Assembly: GCF_000526395.1 (NCBI RefSeq)
Contig: NZ_JAFZ01000001.1
Coordinates: 992,001-1,056,000, forward strand
Length of the DNA stretch: 64,000 bases
DNA from: Aminobacterium mobile DSM 12262
Lineage (GTDB): Bacteria; Synergistota; Synergistia; Synergistales; Aminobacteriaceae
Reading direction: 5' to 3'
This document shows, in pieces, positions 26,588 to 35,264 of this stretch; positions within the stretch are counted from its first letter, which is position 1, and every line of letters begins with the position of its first letter. Made by a program: the position numbers and the translations under genes. The notes under the pieces are model-generated. The model did not search any database, had not been told where the DNA came from, and was given only the letters and a program-made list of their open reading frames with translations.

Positions 26588-26666
26588 TGTTGATCCTCCT
26601 TAAGAGCGATGTTTTTCACATCTTTATCTGTCTAACAATACAGGGTATATGTTGTTTCTGCAATAG

Positions 26667-26696
26667 TTGAAGGGGTATCTTCATTTGTGATATACT
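26667..26696 (+). promoter_or_regulatory. Promoter of rpsB-tsf
   Basis: TTGAAG (26667-26672), 18 bases, TATACT (26691-26696). The leader of about 113 nt before rpsB is G-rich in part (26728-26741) and may carry a translational control element, which I cannot assign. Confidence 0.65.
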
Positions 26697-26815
26697 GTCC
26701 GGTGGCCCATATCACACACATGAACTGATGGGGGTGGGGGTGTCTTTGTTTAGCAAGGATCCTGCTTCCAGGCGATGTTTGTGGAGGGAAAACCAAATAT
26801 CAGGAGGAATATGCT

Positions 26816-27616
26816 ATGTCTGTAGTAAGTATGAAACAGCTTCTTGAATGTGGCGTCCACTTTGGACACCAGACGAGACGGTGGAATCCTAAGATGAAGC
26901 CGTATATTTTTACTGAAAGAAACGGAGTCTATATTATTGACCTTCAGAAGACAGTGAGAGGGTTGGAGAAGGCGTATAGTTTCGTACGTGAAATTTCTGA
27001 AAATGGTGGTTCGGTTCTTTTCGTGGGAACCAAACGGCAGGCTCAGGATACAATTCGAGAAGAAGCTATGCGCTGTGGGCAATATTATATAAACCAGCGC
27101 TGGCTGGGTGGACTTCTTACTAACTTCTCCACCATTCGGAAACGGGTCAACAGAATGATTGAGCTTCGTCGTTTGACAGAGAACGATACATGGGAGGATC
27201 TTCCTAAAAAAGAAGTAGTTCTTCTCAAAAAAGAGTTAGCCAAACTTGAAAAATATTTGAGTGGTATCGCTGGGATGAAGGCTCTTCCAGATGCCCTCTT
27301 CCTTATCGATCCGCGAAGAGAAGAAATAGCTGTTCTTGAGGCTAAGAAACTTATGATTCCTGTGATTGCCATCGTCGATACAAATTGTGACCCTGAAATG
27401 ATCGATTATCCTATCCCGGGCAATGATGATGCTATTCGGGCTATAAAGTTGATTTCTGGCCTCATGGCAGATGCTGTAATTGAAGGGAAACAGGGAGTGG
27501 ATGCCGCAGTTGAAGGGCATGAGGCAGCTGAGGGACAGGAAGAAGTTGGCGAAAAAGACATTATCGAGGTTCGAGAGCGTCTTCTTGAGACTTATGACGA
27601 TAGCGAAGAAGAATAA
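26816..27616 (+). CDS. rpsB: 30S ribosomal protein S2
   Basis: This 266-residue S2 begins [19 protein letters not shown], with [12 protein letters not shown] and [12 protein letters not shown] blocks, then [12 protein letters not shown] and [13 protein letters not shown]. The last 40 residues are an acidic extension rich in Glu. AGGAGG lies 8 bases before the ATG. It heads the common rpsB-tsf-pyrH-frr cluster. Confidence 0.97.
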   Translation: MSVVSMKQLLECGVHFGHQTRRWNPKMKPYIFTERNGVYIIDLQKTVRGLEKAYSFVREISENGGSVLFVGTKRQAQDTIREEAMRCGQYYINQRWLGGLLTNFSTIRKRVNRMIELRRLTENDTWEDLPKKEVVLLKKELAKLEKYLSGIAGMKALPDALFLIDPRREEIAVLEAKKLMIPVIAIVDTNCDPEMIDYPIPGNDDAIRAIKLISGLMADAVIEGKQGVDAAVEGHEAAEGQEEVGEKDIIEVRERLLETYDDSEEE

Positions 27617-27639
27617 TAATTAAGGAGGACGTATTAAGC

Positions 27640-28236
27640 ATGGCGGATATTAGTGCATCTGCAGTAAGAGAACTCAGAGAACGTACCGGGGCAGGCATGA
27701 TGGATTGTAAACATGCCCTTGTAGAGACAAATGGCGATATGGAAAAGGCTATTGATTTCCTTCGTGAAAAGGGAATTGCGAAGGCCGCAAAGAAAGCGGC
27801 TCGTACAGCTGCAGATGGTAGGGTTTTCTGCTATTTGCACACCAACGCCAAAATTGCCTCCATGGTTGAGTTGAATTGTGAGACTGACTTCGTGGCGAAG
27901 ACCGATGAGTTCCAGGAGCTTGGACATGAATTGGCTATGCAGGTGGCAGCTACTGCACCTTTATATATAGATCCTGAAGAGATTCCTACCGAGGTTCTGG
28001 ATAGAGAGAAAGATATCTATCGTCAGCAAGCTCTTGACGAGGGGAAACCTGAGAAGATCGTAGATAAGATAGCGGAAGGGAAGGTTCAGAAGTATTACGA
28101 AACAGTCTGTCTTCTTGAACAGCCCTACATCCGTGATGGAGATAAGAAAGTTAAAGATTTGGTTATAGCAAACATAGCCAAACTGGGCGAAAATATAAAG
28201 GTTGGAAAAATCGCCCGATTTGCTATTGGCGAATAA
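27640..28236 (+). CDS. tsf: Elongation factor Ts (short form)
   Basis: This 198-residue nucleotide exchange factor for EF-Tu has the N-terminal UBA-like domain with RERTGAGMMDCKHAL, then the NCETDFVAKTDEF signature. At 198 residues it is the short form lacking the second core repeat present in E. coli (283 residues). It follows rpsB by 23 bases with AAGGAGGA. Confidence 0.96.
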   Translation: MADISASAVRELRERTGAGMMDCKHALVETNGDMEKAIDFLREKGIAKAAKKAARTAADGRVFCYLHTNAKIASMVELNCETDFVAKTDEFQELGHELAMQVAATAPLYIDPEEIPTEVLDREKDIYRQQALDEGKPEKIVDKIAEGKVQKYYETVCLLEQPYIRDGDKKVKDLVIANIAKLGENIKVGKIARFAIGE

Positions 28237-28245
28237 AAAAACAGG

Positions 28246-28278
28246 GGCGAGGTCGATATTCAGGACCTCGCCTTTTTT
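28246..28278 (+). terminator. Terminator between tsf and pyrH
   Basis: A 9-bp stem GGCGAGGTC / GACCTCGCC with a 9-base loop and T(6). pyrH begins only 41 bases later, so it may be partial. Confidence 0.88.
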
Positions 28279-28319
28279 GTGTTTGTTGATTGTTAGGGAA
28301 TAGATGGAGGATTTAGAGC

Positions 28320-29051
28320 ATGTTCAAACGGGTGTTACTGAAGCTATCAGGAGAGGTTTTAGCTGGAACGAAGGCTTTTGGGCTTGATTTTGAAGCGATA
28401 CGCTCTATATGTGAAGAAATAGCGGAGGTAGCGAATTCTGGCATAGAGATAGCCATGGTTGTTGGTGGCGGTAATATGCTTCGCGGCAGAGATGTGGAGA
28501 CAATGGGTATAGAGAGAGCTCAAGCTGATTATATGGGGATGCTAGCTACTGTTATTAATGCTCTTGCCCTTCAGGATACATTAGAAAAACTAGGTGTTCC
28601 TACTCGGGTTCAGACTGCTGTAGAAATGCGTCAGATAGCAGAGCCCTATATTCGGAGACGAGCTATCCGCCATCTTGAAAAAGAGAGAATCGTTATTTTC
28701 GCTGGTGGAACTGGGTCGCCTTACTTTTCAACCGATACTGCGGCGGCTCTTCGCGCTGCTGAGGTAGGGGCCGATTGTTTGTTGAAAGCTACAAAGGTAA
28801 ATGGTATATATAATGAAGATCCGGAGAAAAACCCAAACGCAATTCTTTTACATAGAATAACCTACATGGATGCATTGCAGAAGCAATTAGAAATAATGGA
28901 CGCGGCGGCTTTTTCTTTATGTATGGAAAATAAGATTCCAATAGTGGTTTTAAATGTTTTGAAAAAAGGTAATTTGAGCGACTTCTTGCTTCATGGGAAA
29001 AAAGTTGGCACCATAGTCTCGACGGGGAAGGAGGAGTTTTATAGTGCCTAA
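28320..29051 (+). CDS. pyrH: UMP kinase
   Basis: This 243-residue bacterial UMP kinase of the amino acid kinase fold converts UMP to UDP. Motifs: VLLKLSGEVLAG, MVVGGGNMLRG and FAGGTGSPYFSTDTAAALRA. GGAGGATTTAGAGC precedes the ATG. Its stop overlaps the frr GTG start, implying coupling. No promoter is evident after the terminator ahead of it. Confidence 0.96.
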   Translation: MFKRVLLKLSGEVLAGTKAFGLDFEAIRSICEEIAEVANSGIEIAMVVGGGNMLRGRDVETMGIERAQADYMGMLATVINALALQDTLEKLGVPTRVQTAVEMRQIAEPYIRRRAIRHLEKERIVIFAGGTGSPYFSTDTAAALRAAEVGADCLLKATKVNGIYNEDPEKNPNAILLHRITYMDALQKQLEIMDAAAFSLCMENKIPIVVLNVLKKGNLSDFLLHGKKVGTIVSTGKEEFYSA

Positions 29052-29604
29052 ACAAGAAATTTCAACAATGAAAGAAAAGATGGAGAAAGCTGTTGAACAC
29101 CTAAAGGAAGAATATATCGGTATTCGAACAGGTCGTGCCCACCCAGGGCTTGTGAACGATATTAAGGTCGATTATTACGGGACCCAGACCCCTATTAAGC
29201 AACTTGCCACAGTTTCTGTGCCCGAAGCCAGGCAGATTGTAATAGCTCCCTTCGATAAGTCGATATTGAAAGGGATAGAGAAGGCCATTCAGGCCTCTTC
29301 TCTTGGCATTAATCCTCAAAATGATGGAGAGATCATTCGGTTAACCCTTCCTGAACTCACGAAGGAGCGGCGTATGGAGCTTTCGAAAGTAGTGGCTAAA
29401 TATGCTGAGGAAGCTAAAATAGCGATTCGTAATCTTCGTCGTGATACGAACGATACTCTGAAAAAGATGGAAAAAGATTCACTGATTAGTGAGGATGATC
29501 AGCGGAAATATACTAAAGACGTACAAGATGTTACAGACGAGTATATTCGTAAAATTGATGAGATTTTGAAAAACAAAGATAAGGAAATTTTAGAAGGAGA
29601 TTAA
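29044..29604 (+). CDS. frr: Ribosome recycling factor
   Basis: This 186-residue factor splits post-termination ribosomes with EF-G. The GTG start at 29044 overlaps the pyrH end by 8 bases and has AAGGAGGAG upstream. Family motifs: IRTGRAHPGLV, YYGTQTPIKQLA and RREL-like segment KERRMELSKVV. Length is usual. A terminator follows. Confidence 0.96.
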   Translation: MPKQEISTMKEKMEKAVEHLKEEYIGIRTGRAHPGLVNDIKVDYYGTQTPIKQLATVSVPEARQIVIAPFDKSILKGIEKAIQASSLGINPQNDGEIIRLTLPELTKERRMELSKVVAKYAEEAKIAIRNLRRDTNDTLKKMEKDSLISEDDQRKYTKDVQDVTDEYIRKIDEILKNKDKEILEGD

Positions 29605-29632
29605 TGTATTTGGGTTTTCTCTTTTAATTTTA

Positions 29633-29668
29633 AAGGGCCTCGCGTAACGAAGCGAGGCCCTTCTTTTT
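29633..29668 (+). terminator. Terminator after frr
   Basis: An 11-bp stem AAGGGCCTCGC / GCGAGGCCCTT with an 8-base loop and a TTCTTTTT tail. The reverse strand also has an A/T tail, so it may serve the convergent permease gene. Confidence 0.9.
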
Positions 29669-29693
29669 ATTGTACGTGCGGTGTCCTGATAGT

Positions 29694-30995
29694 TTAGAAG
29701 AATACTTCCTTTAAGATAAAAACAAGGAAGAGGAGGAACATCATGGGGCTAATCTCTTTTTTCCGTCCTGTACAGATTTTTATAATTACAAAACTAATGA
29801 CACCAAACTCAATTCCAGCAGCGATGCTATAGCTGAAAGGCATCGTGAAAATAGCGATGCATGCAGGAACGATATCTGTCCATTCGCCGAAATCGAAGCC
29901 CTTGAGACTCATCATCATAAAGATACCCACCATTATCAAGGCTGGGGCTGTAGCACATGGTGGCACAACAGCTACGATGGGGCTGAAGAAAAGAGCGAGC
30001 AAAAAGAGAATAGCCGTAACGAGAGATGTGAGCCCAGTTCGCCCTCCCTGTTCTACACCGCTAGCGCTCTCAACAAAAGAAGTGACAGTAGAGGTTCCAA
30101 GAATGGCTCCGGCCACAGTCCCTACCGCGTCTGCGAGCAGAGCTTCTTTTGCTCGTGGTAAATTCCCCTCTTTGTCAAGCATGCCTGCTCTGTTTGTAAC
30201 TCCTACCAGAGTTCCCACAGTGTCAAAGAAATCTACGAAGAAAAAGGTAAAGACAATAATCCAGAAATCAGCATTCCAGAAAGCAGAAAAATCGAGCTTG
30301 CCTACTATAGGAGCAATGGAAGGAGGCATAGAAATAATCCCTGAAGGCATGGATGTTACGCCGAAGGGAATGCTTAGAGCGGTGATAATCAAAATCCCCC
30401 AAAGAATAGACCCACGAACTTTACGAGCTTCCAAGATTACCATGAGAAAAAATCCGGCAATAGCGAGGAGAGCGGAAGGGCTTTTTAAATTCCCCATCCC
30501 TACAAGTACTGCATCATTTTTCACTATAATGCCGGCACTTTGGAGGCCTATGAAAGTTATGAAAAAGCCGATGCCTGTGGATATACCGATCTTAAGAGAG
30601 GTGGGGATAGCATTTACTACTTCTTCGCGGATGCGGGTGAGAGTTAATGCTACAAAAATAACTCCTTCAGTAAAGATAGCAGCTAAGGCTGTTTGCCAGC
30701 TTATGCCCATGTTGAGGACTACGCCAAAAGCAAAAAAAGCATTGAGCCCCATACCCACAGAGAGGGCGATAGGGTAATTAGCCAGAAAAGCCATAAGTAA
30801 TGTGGCAAAAGCACTGGCCAGACACGTAGCCGACATAACAGGGCCAAAAGGCATTCCCGCTTTTGACATAATGTCAGGATTGACGAAAATAATGTACGCC
30901 ATCGTCATAAAGGTGGTTACTCCAGCTAATATTTCTGTACGAGCGTTACTACCAGCTTCTCGTACCTTAAAAAAACTTTCGAGCCATGAAGCCAT
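29694..30995 (-). CDS. NCS2/AzgA-family purine permease
   Basis: This permease of about 433 residues, of the hypoxanthine/guanine AzgA group, imports purine bases. Multiple membrane segments are visible. Family motifs include AYIIFVNPDIM, GLNAFFAFGVV, DFFDTVGTLVG and the EQGGRTGLTS block. The start at 30995 has GGGAGG 10 bases upstream; the ATG at 31013 has none. It lies near no purine gene, but a full purine operon lies 20 kb away. Confidence 0.92.
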   Translation of the reverse strand: MASWLESFFKVREAGSNARTEILAGVTTFMTMAYIIFVNPDIMSKAGMPFGPVMSATCLASAFATLLMAFLANYPIALSVGMGLNAFFAFGVVLNMGISWQTALAAIFTEGVIFVALTLTRIREEVVNAIPTSLKIGISTGIGFFITFIGLQSAGIIVKNDAVLVGMGNLKSPSALLAIAGFFLMVILEARKVRGSILWGILIITALSIPFGVTSMPSGIISMPPSIAPIVGKLDFSAFWNADFWIIVFTFFFVDFFDTVGTLVGVTNRAGMLDKEGNLPRAKEALLADAVGTVAGAILGTSTVTSFVESASGVEQGGRTGLTSLVTAILFLLALFFSPIVAVVPPCATAPALIMVGIFMMMSLKGFDFGEWTDIVPACIAIFTMPFSYSIAAGIEFGVISFVIIKICTGRKKEISPMMFLLFLVFILKEVFF

Positions 30996-31042
30996 ATCAA
31001 AGAAACCTCCCATTTAAATAAGGTTGTAAAGGTTAAAATAGA

Positions 31043-31130
31043 GACAGTGGGAAGTATAATCCAAACTTTTATAAAATACAACAATCTAAAGTAAAGAGTT
31101 CCAGAGAATATGTGAGTTTTATCCACTGTC
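31043..31130. repeat. Inverted repeat flanking the purine permease promoter
   Basis: GACAGTGG at 31043-31050 and its exact reverse complement CCACTGTC at 31123-31130, separated by 72 bases. One half overlaps the predicted start of the permease transcript, the other is upstream of its -35. Confidence 0.5.
31053..31081 (-). promoter_or_regulatory. Promoter of the purine permease gene
   Basis: On the minus strand TTGTAT (31081-31076), 17 bases, TATACT (31058-31053). Start expected near 31046, giving a leader of about 50 nt. I found no purine riboswitch core in the leader. Confidence 0.65.
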
Positions 31131-31197
31131 CCAGTATGAAAATTAAAGTAGAAAACTATTTATATACCTTTCGTTGTATCTGTTAGTTGTAAAATCC

Positions 31198-31206
31198 TGT
31201 TACAAT
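31198..31206 (+). promoter_or_regulatory. Extended -10 for the dehydrogenase gene
   Basis: TGTTACAAT, the same extended -10 as at 44992. A TTGTAT lies 21 bases upstream of the hexamer, too far for a good -35. Confidence 0.5.
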
Positions 31207-31241
31207 AAAAGTCGAATGAAGTATCAATGGAGGTGACCCTT

Positions 31242-32222
31242 TTGGCTTTACCGAAAGTGTATGTAAGTCAGCGTATATTGAAAGAGGGCAGAGACATTTT
31301 AGAGGGGCAGGTCTCTTATCGTATGTGGGAAGGAGAAGGTGCCCCAGACAGAGACATTTTATTACGAGAGGTTCAATTTATAGATGGACTTCTTTCCATG
31401 CCGGCTGACAAAATTGACGAAGAGTTTTTTCAACAAGCTCCTCATCTTAAGGTGGTAAGTCAGCATGCTGTTGGATTCGATAATATAGATATTGAAGCGG
31501 CAACTCGTCATGGAGTTCTTATTTGCAATACTCCAGACGTCTTGACTGATGCTACAGCGGATTTGGCTTTTACGCTTCTTCTAGCTGTAGCTCGACGTCT
31601 TGTAGAGTGCAGTGGATATTTGAGAAGAGGGGAATGGAGAACGTGGTATCCTGATATGTGGCTTGGTATGGATACTGCTCGAAAAACCCTTGGTATTATT
31701 GGGTTTGGAAAAATCGGACAAGCTATGGCACGGCGAGGCCGGGGTTTTGGCATGTCTATTGTATATTTTAACCCGTCTCCTAAACCAGAGGCAGAGAAAG
31801 AGTTAGGGGCGAGACGTGTTTCTCTAGATGAATTATTACGCATATCAGATTATGTTTCTATCCATTGTCCTTTAACGTCAGAGACGCGAGGACTTATAGG
31901 AGAAGCAGAGCTTAAAAAGATGAAATCAACGGCTATTCTTATTAATACAGCGAGGGGATTGGTTGTGGATCAACGAGCTTTGTATAAAGCTTTATCGGAG
32001 AAGTGGTTATGGGGTGCGGGGCTTGATGTTTTTGAAGTCGAGCCCGTTCCCGCAGATGAACCATTGCTTTCCTTGTCTAACGTTACGGTTATGCCTCACA
32101 TGGGAAGTGCCACTTTAGATTCTCGTGGAGGCATGAGTCGGCTGGCAGCTCAAAATCTTATTGACGCATTGCAAGGGCGACGTCCAGCTTATGTAGTTAA
32201 TCCTGAAGTTTTGGATAGGTAA
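31242..32222 (+). CDS. 2-hydroxyacid dehydrogenase (D-isomer specific)
   Basis: This protein of about 326 residues is of the D-2-hydroxyacid dehydrogenase family (glyoxylate/hydroxypyruvate reductase or phosphoglycerate dehydrogenase-like). GGAGGTGA (31229-31236) is 5 bases before TTG 31242, so that start is preferred over ATG 31227, which would overlap the ribosome site. NAD-binding motif GFGKIGQAMA; catalytic Arg in NTARGLVVD, Glu in LDVFEVEP and His in MPHMGSAT. The exact substrate cannot be told from sequence. Short length without an ACT domain argues against a classical SerA. Confidence 0.88.
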   Translation: MALPKVYVSQRILKEGRDILEGQVSYRMWEGEGAPDRDILLREVQFIDGLLSMPADKIDEEFFQQAPHLKVVSQHAVGFDNIDIEAATRHGVLICNTPDVLTDATADLAFTLLLAVARRLVECSGYLRRGEWRTWYPDMWLGMDTARKTLGIIGFGKIGQAMARRGRGFGMSIVYFNPSPKPEAEKELGARRVSLDELLRISDYVSIHCPLTSETRGLIGEAELKKMKSTAILINTARGLVVDQRALYKALSEKWLWGAGLDVFEVEPVPADEPLLSLSNVTVMPHMGSATLDSRGGMSRLAAQNLIDALQGRRPAYVVNPEVLDR

Positions 32223-32229
32223 AAAATAA

Positions 32230-32262
32230 AAGAGAGAGGCAGCACAAAACCGTCTCTCTCTT
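32230..32262 (-). terminator. Terminator of the aminotransferase gene
   Basis: The minus strand reads AAGAGAGAGAC / GCCTCTCTCTT with one G-U pair and is followed by TTATTTTTT. It may also serve the convergent dehydrogenase gene. Confidence 0.6.
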
Positions 32263-32281
32263 CCTCAAAAACTGTAAGGTT

Positions 32282-33481
32282 TTATTTGAGTTCTTCTAGG
32301 AACTCTTTTAATCGCTTCATTCCATCCCGAATCTCTTCGCTAGAGTTGGAATAGGAAACCCTCATATTTCCAGGTACCATGAAAGCTGCTCCAGGCACTC
32401 CAGCCACTCCAGCCACATATTTACTTTCCAAAAGCGCCGTGCAAAATGAACCATCATCTGTAATAGTACGGTTGTCATGCTTTTTCCCTAAGGTGTTTTT
32501 CACGTCGATCCAAACATAGAAAGCACCGCGGGGTTCTTGGAAGGAGATGAGGGGCATATCTTTCAAAAGACTGATAATAAGATCCCGCCGCTTGCTAAAC
32601 TCTCCATGCATGGCTTGTACGTCCTTTTCTGCCCCTCTAAGAGCGCCGAGGGCGGCCCACTGGGCTATAGAGCATGCATTGGAAGTAAGATGCCCCTGGA
32701 AAGAACCCATCTTGGCAATAATCTCTGCAGGGCCGAGAGCGTAACCAATACGCCACCCTGTCATGGCAAAAGCTTTGCTTACTCCATTTATGATGATTGT
32801 CAAATCTTTAGCTTCTGGGCAGAGATTCAAAATTTGGTGATGCTTCGCCTCTCCATAGACCAGTCGTTCATAGATTTCATCATAAATAATAACAATATTA
32901 TGTTTTATAGCTAAATCGGCAAGTCCCTTAAGAGTTTTTTCGTCGTAAACGGCTCCGGTGGGATTGTTGGGAGAATTAATCATCATGCAGCGTGTTTTTG
33001 AGGTTATAGCCTTTCGTACCCTTTCCAAATCCGGAACGAATCCTGTATCAGATGTATCGATTAGCACAGCCTTGCCTTCAAAAAGGCGAATTTGCTCCAC
33101 GTAACTGACCCATGCAGGTGTAAATACCAGTACCTCATCACCAGGGTCCACTGTACAGCCCAAAGCTTCGTAAAGAAGGGGTTTTGCTCCTGCTCCGATG
33201 AGAACCTGATTGCTTTCGTAGCTAAGATTAAAGTGGCTCTTGTAATAGTTGCAGACTTCTTCCTTCAGTTCAGGGATCCCAGAGGCCGGAGTGTAGTGTG
33301 TCTGCCCTTTTTCCATAGCGGTATGGGCGTATTCCAGTGCTGAAGCAGGGGATTGAAAATCAGGCTCTCCTGCACCAAAAGAAATAACAGGTTTCCCCTC
33401 TCTTTTGAGGGCTTTGGCTTTGGCTACTACTGCGAGAGTGGCCGATGGTTCCATTCTGCGTGCCCGCTCTGAAATGTGCAT
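32282..33481 (-). CDS. Class I aminotransferase (aspartate aminotransferase-like)
   Basis: This 399-residue PLP-dependent enzyme is of the Ib subgroup. PLP lysine lies in GVSKAFAMTGWRIGY. Other motifs: NSPNNPTGAVY, YDEIYERLVY and MRVSYSNS (substrate Arg). The likely reaction is transfer from aspartate or another amino acid to 2-oxoglutarate, linking amino-acid fermentation to the keto-acid pool. Single gene with TATAAT-like -10 on the minus strand near 33533-33528. Confidence 0.92.
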   Translation of the reverse strand: MHISERARRMEPSATLAVVAKAKALKREGKPVISFGAGEPDFQSPASALEYAHTAMEKGQTHYTPASGIPELKEEVCNYYKSHFNLSYESNQVLIGAGAKPLLYEALGCTVDPGDEVLVFTPAWVSYVEQIRLFEGKAVLIDTSDTGFVPDLERVRKAITSKTRCMMINSPNNPTGAVYDEKTLKGLADLAIKHNIVIIYDEIYERLVYGEAKHHQILNLCPEAKDLTIIINGVSKAFAMTGWRIGYALGPAEIIAKMGSFQGHLTSNACSIAQWAALGALRGAEKDVQAMHGEFSKRRDLIISLLKDMPLISFQEPRGAFYVWIDVKNTLGKKHDNRTITDDGSFCTALLESKYVAGVAGVPGAAFMVPGNMRVSYSNSSEEIRDGMKRLKEFLEELK

Positions 33482-33568
33482 TATCTATCAACTCCTGATT
33501 ATGATGGTGATGATATAGCTACAATAGATATTATACCGATGAGAGGGAGGGGATACCAGCCCTCTTTA

Positions 33569-33597
33569 TTGCCCATATGTTGTGACAATGTTAGAAT
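33569..33597 (+). promoter_or_regulatory. Promoter of hpf
   Basis: TTGCCC (33569-33574), 17 bases, TAGAAT (33592-33597) with an upstream TG making an extended -10. Confidence 0.65.
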
Positions 33598-33633
33598 ATT
33601 TGTGATCAGAGCTAGTAGATTGGAGGGATGTTT

Positions 33634-34173
33634 ATGGACGTACGCTTTGTAGCGCGAAATGCTGTTATTGACGACGAGCTCCGAGATTATATGAGGGGAA
33701 AGATGTCAAAGCTAGATAAGTTTTTTAGCCGCATCCTTGATAATCAGGTTTTGGTGAGCTTCGGTCGGGGGATGTACAATGTGGAAGTTACCTCCAACGC
33801 CAACGGAGTCATTATGAGGAGCGAGGAGAATTCTCCTGATATGAGGAAAGCTTTCGATAAGGCCATGAAAAATATCGAACGTCAAATTAAGCGCCATAAC
33901 GACTACCTCAAAGACAGAGCACAGCTCAAGACACACGATGTTTCTTTTAATCTAGAGGGATTCCCGGAAGTTGAAACTGTTCCCCTCGTAGAAGAAGAAA
34001 TAGTCAAAGTAAAAAGATTTCCTCTACGGCCCATGACAGCTAAAGAGGCTACGATGCAAATGGATCTTCTCGGACATGAGTTTTTCCTCTTTAAGAATGT
34101 GGAGACAGGTGCGGTAAATGTGGTGTATAGAAGGAAAAACGGAGGGTTTGGTCTTCTCGAGCCTATCGATTGA
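33634..34173 (+). CDS. hpf: Ribosome hibernation-promoting factor, long form
   Basis: This protein of about 179 residues is of the long HPF/YvyD type. N-terminal S30AE/YfiA-like domain (about 1-95) binds the 30S decoding site; the C-terminal domain (about 125-179, with KRFPLRPMTAKEA and HEFFLFKN) drives 100S dimer formation. The ATG at 33634 is 6 bases after GGAGGG. Usual length for the long form. Confidence 0.94.
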   Translation: MDVRFVARNAVIDDELRDYMRGKMSKLDKFFSRILDNQVLVSFGRGMYNVEVTSNANGVIMRSEENSPDMRKAFDKAMKNIERQIKRHNDYLKDRAQLKTHDVSFNLEGFPEVETVPLVEEEIVKVKRFPLRPMTAKEATMQMDLLGHEFFLFKNVETGAVNVVYRRKNGGFGLLEPID

Positions 34174-34196
34174 TCGGGCGACTTTTAGAAAGGTAT

Positions 34197-34224
34197 GAAA
34201 GGCCCCTTGCGGGGGCCTTTTTTT
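34197..34224 (+). terminator. Terminator after hpf
   Basis: A GC-rich stem AAAGGCCCC / GGGGCCTTT with a short loop, T(7) tail. hypA begins 28 bases later. Confidence 0.9.
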
Positions 34225-34252
34225 CTGATACATCCCGACTGGGGGCGATCCT

Positions 34253-34606
34253 ATGCACGAGATGTCTCTGGTTGAAGCTGTTATAGAGACTCTTTTAGAG
34301 TTACAAAAATCTCATGAATGGAATCATATTAGTAAGGTTACTCTTCACGTTGGAGCTATGAGGCAAGTGATCCCTGATGTCATGTCTTTTGCGTTTCTTA
34401 TAGCCACAAAAGATACGCCTCTTGCAGGGGCTAAAATGGAGATCATAGAGATTCCCATGAGTTTTAAGTGTAAAAAATGTGACAGAAAATGGGGAGAAGA
34501 TCAAATGGATTTCGTCTGTCCTCATTGTGGTTCTTTGGATGTTGACGTTTTGTCGGGTATGGAGTTGGATATAGAGTCAGTGGAGGTGGAAGAAGAACAT
34601 GGCTAA
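34253..34606 (+). CDS. hypA: Hydrogenase nickel incorporation protein HypA
   Basis: This 117-residue nickel chaperone has the MHEMSL start (His2 and Glu3 bind Ni) and a zinc site formed by CKKC (about residue 73-76) and CPHC (about 90-93). It helps insert Ni into [NiFe] hydrogenase. It overlaps hypB by 8 bases. No hydrogenase or hypCDEF genes are in the window. Confidence 0.92.
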   Translation: MHEMSLVEAVIETLLELQKSHEWNHISKVTLHVGAMRQVIPDVMSFAFLIATKDTPLAGAKMEIIEIPMSFKCKKCDRKWGEDQMDFVCPHCGSLDVDVLSGMELDIESVEVEEEHG

Positions 34607-35264
34607 AATCTATAAGATTCAACAGTCCGTCATGGCAGCTGATGAAGAGTATGCCCAGCAGATTCGAAAAGAGATGTCTCGTCGAGGTCTTTTGGTTATT
34701 AATATTATAGGGTCCCCAGGGGCCGGGAAAACTACGCTACTTGAAGCGACAAAAGATAAAGCTCCCTTCTCTTTTGCTGTTATTGAAGGTGATATAGCCA
34801 CTTCTCGAGATGCGGAACGTCTTTCAAAGTTGGGAGTTCCTTCAATTCAGATTAACACTCATGGGGGATGCCATCTTGAGGCGAATTTAGTGAAAAAAGC
34901 TCTCGAAGAGTTGCCTCTCGAAGATATCGATGTGATCTTTATAGAAAATGTGGGGAATTTAGTCTGTCCCGCAGAATTTGATATAGGTGAGGACTGGAAA
35001 GTAGCAGTGAGCAGTATTCCAGAAGGTGCCGACAAACCTTTGAAGTACCCGCATCTGTTTTCCGAAGCCAAAGCTGTTCTTCTTACAAAGGTAGATCTCG
35101 TTCCTTACGTTCCCTTTGATATGGATTTATATAAGAATGATCTTTTTCACTTAAATCCCAATGTAGAATGTATTGAGATAGAAGCGTTGACAGGCAAGGG
35201 TATTCAGAAGTGGGTATCCTTGGTGGAGAAATTATTAAAGGAGAAGCGTTCTGAATGTCTGTAA
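34599..35264 (+). CDS. hypB: Hydrogenase maturation GTPase HypB
   Basis: This 221-residue SIMIBI-class GTPase delivers nickel. P-loop GSPGAGKTTLL; metal site in THGGCHLEAN (Cys, His); further motifs NVGNLVCPAEFD and LLTKVDLV (base specificity, NKxD variant). It lacks the N-terminal His-rich region seen in some species. It overlaps hypA and uvrD, so all are probably co-transcribed. Confidence 0.95.
   Translation: MAKIYKIQQSVMAADEEYAQQIRKEMSRRGLLVINIIGSPGAGKTTLLEATKDKAPFSFAVIEGDIATSRDAERLSKLGVPSIQINTHGGCHLEANLVKKALEELPLEDIDVIFIENVGNLVCPAEFDIGEDWKVAVSSIPEGADKPLKYPHLFSEAKAVLLTKVDLVPYVPFDMDLYKNDLFHLNPNVECIEIEALTGKGIQKWVSLVEKLLKEKRSECL

Noticed and set aside
26725-26745. G-quadruplex in the rpsB leader
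   Set aside because: Only two G-runs are present; four are needed.
29845-30777. 310-codon open frame on the plus strand
   Set aside because: Antisense to the purine permease; composition (Lys, Pro, Thr, Ile rich) is what the complement of membrane codons gives.
31014-31226. Possible purine riboswitch ahead of the permease
   Set aside because: The inverted repeat looked like a closing stem, but the conserved purine-riboswitch core is absent and the promoter lies inside the repeat.
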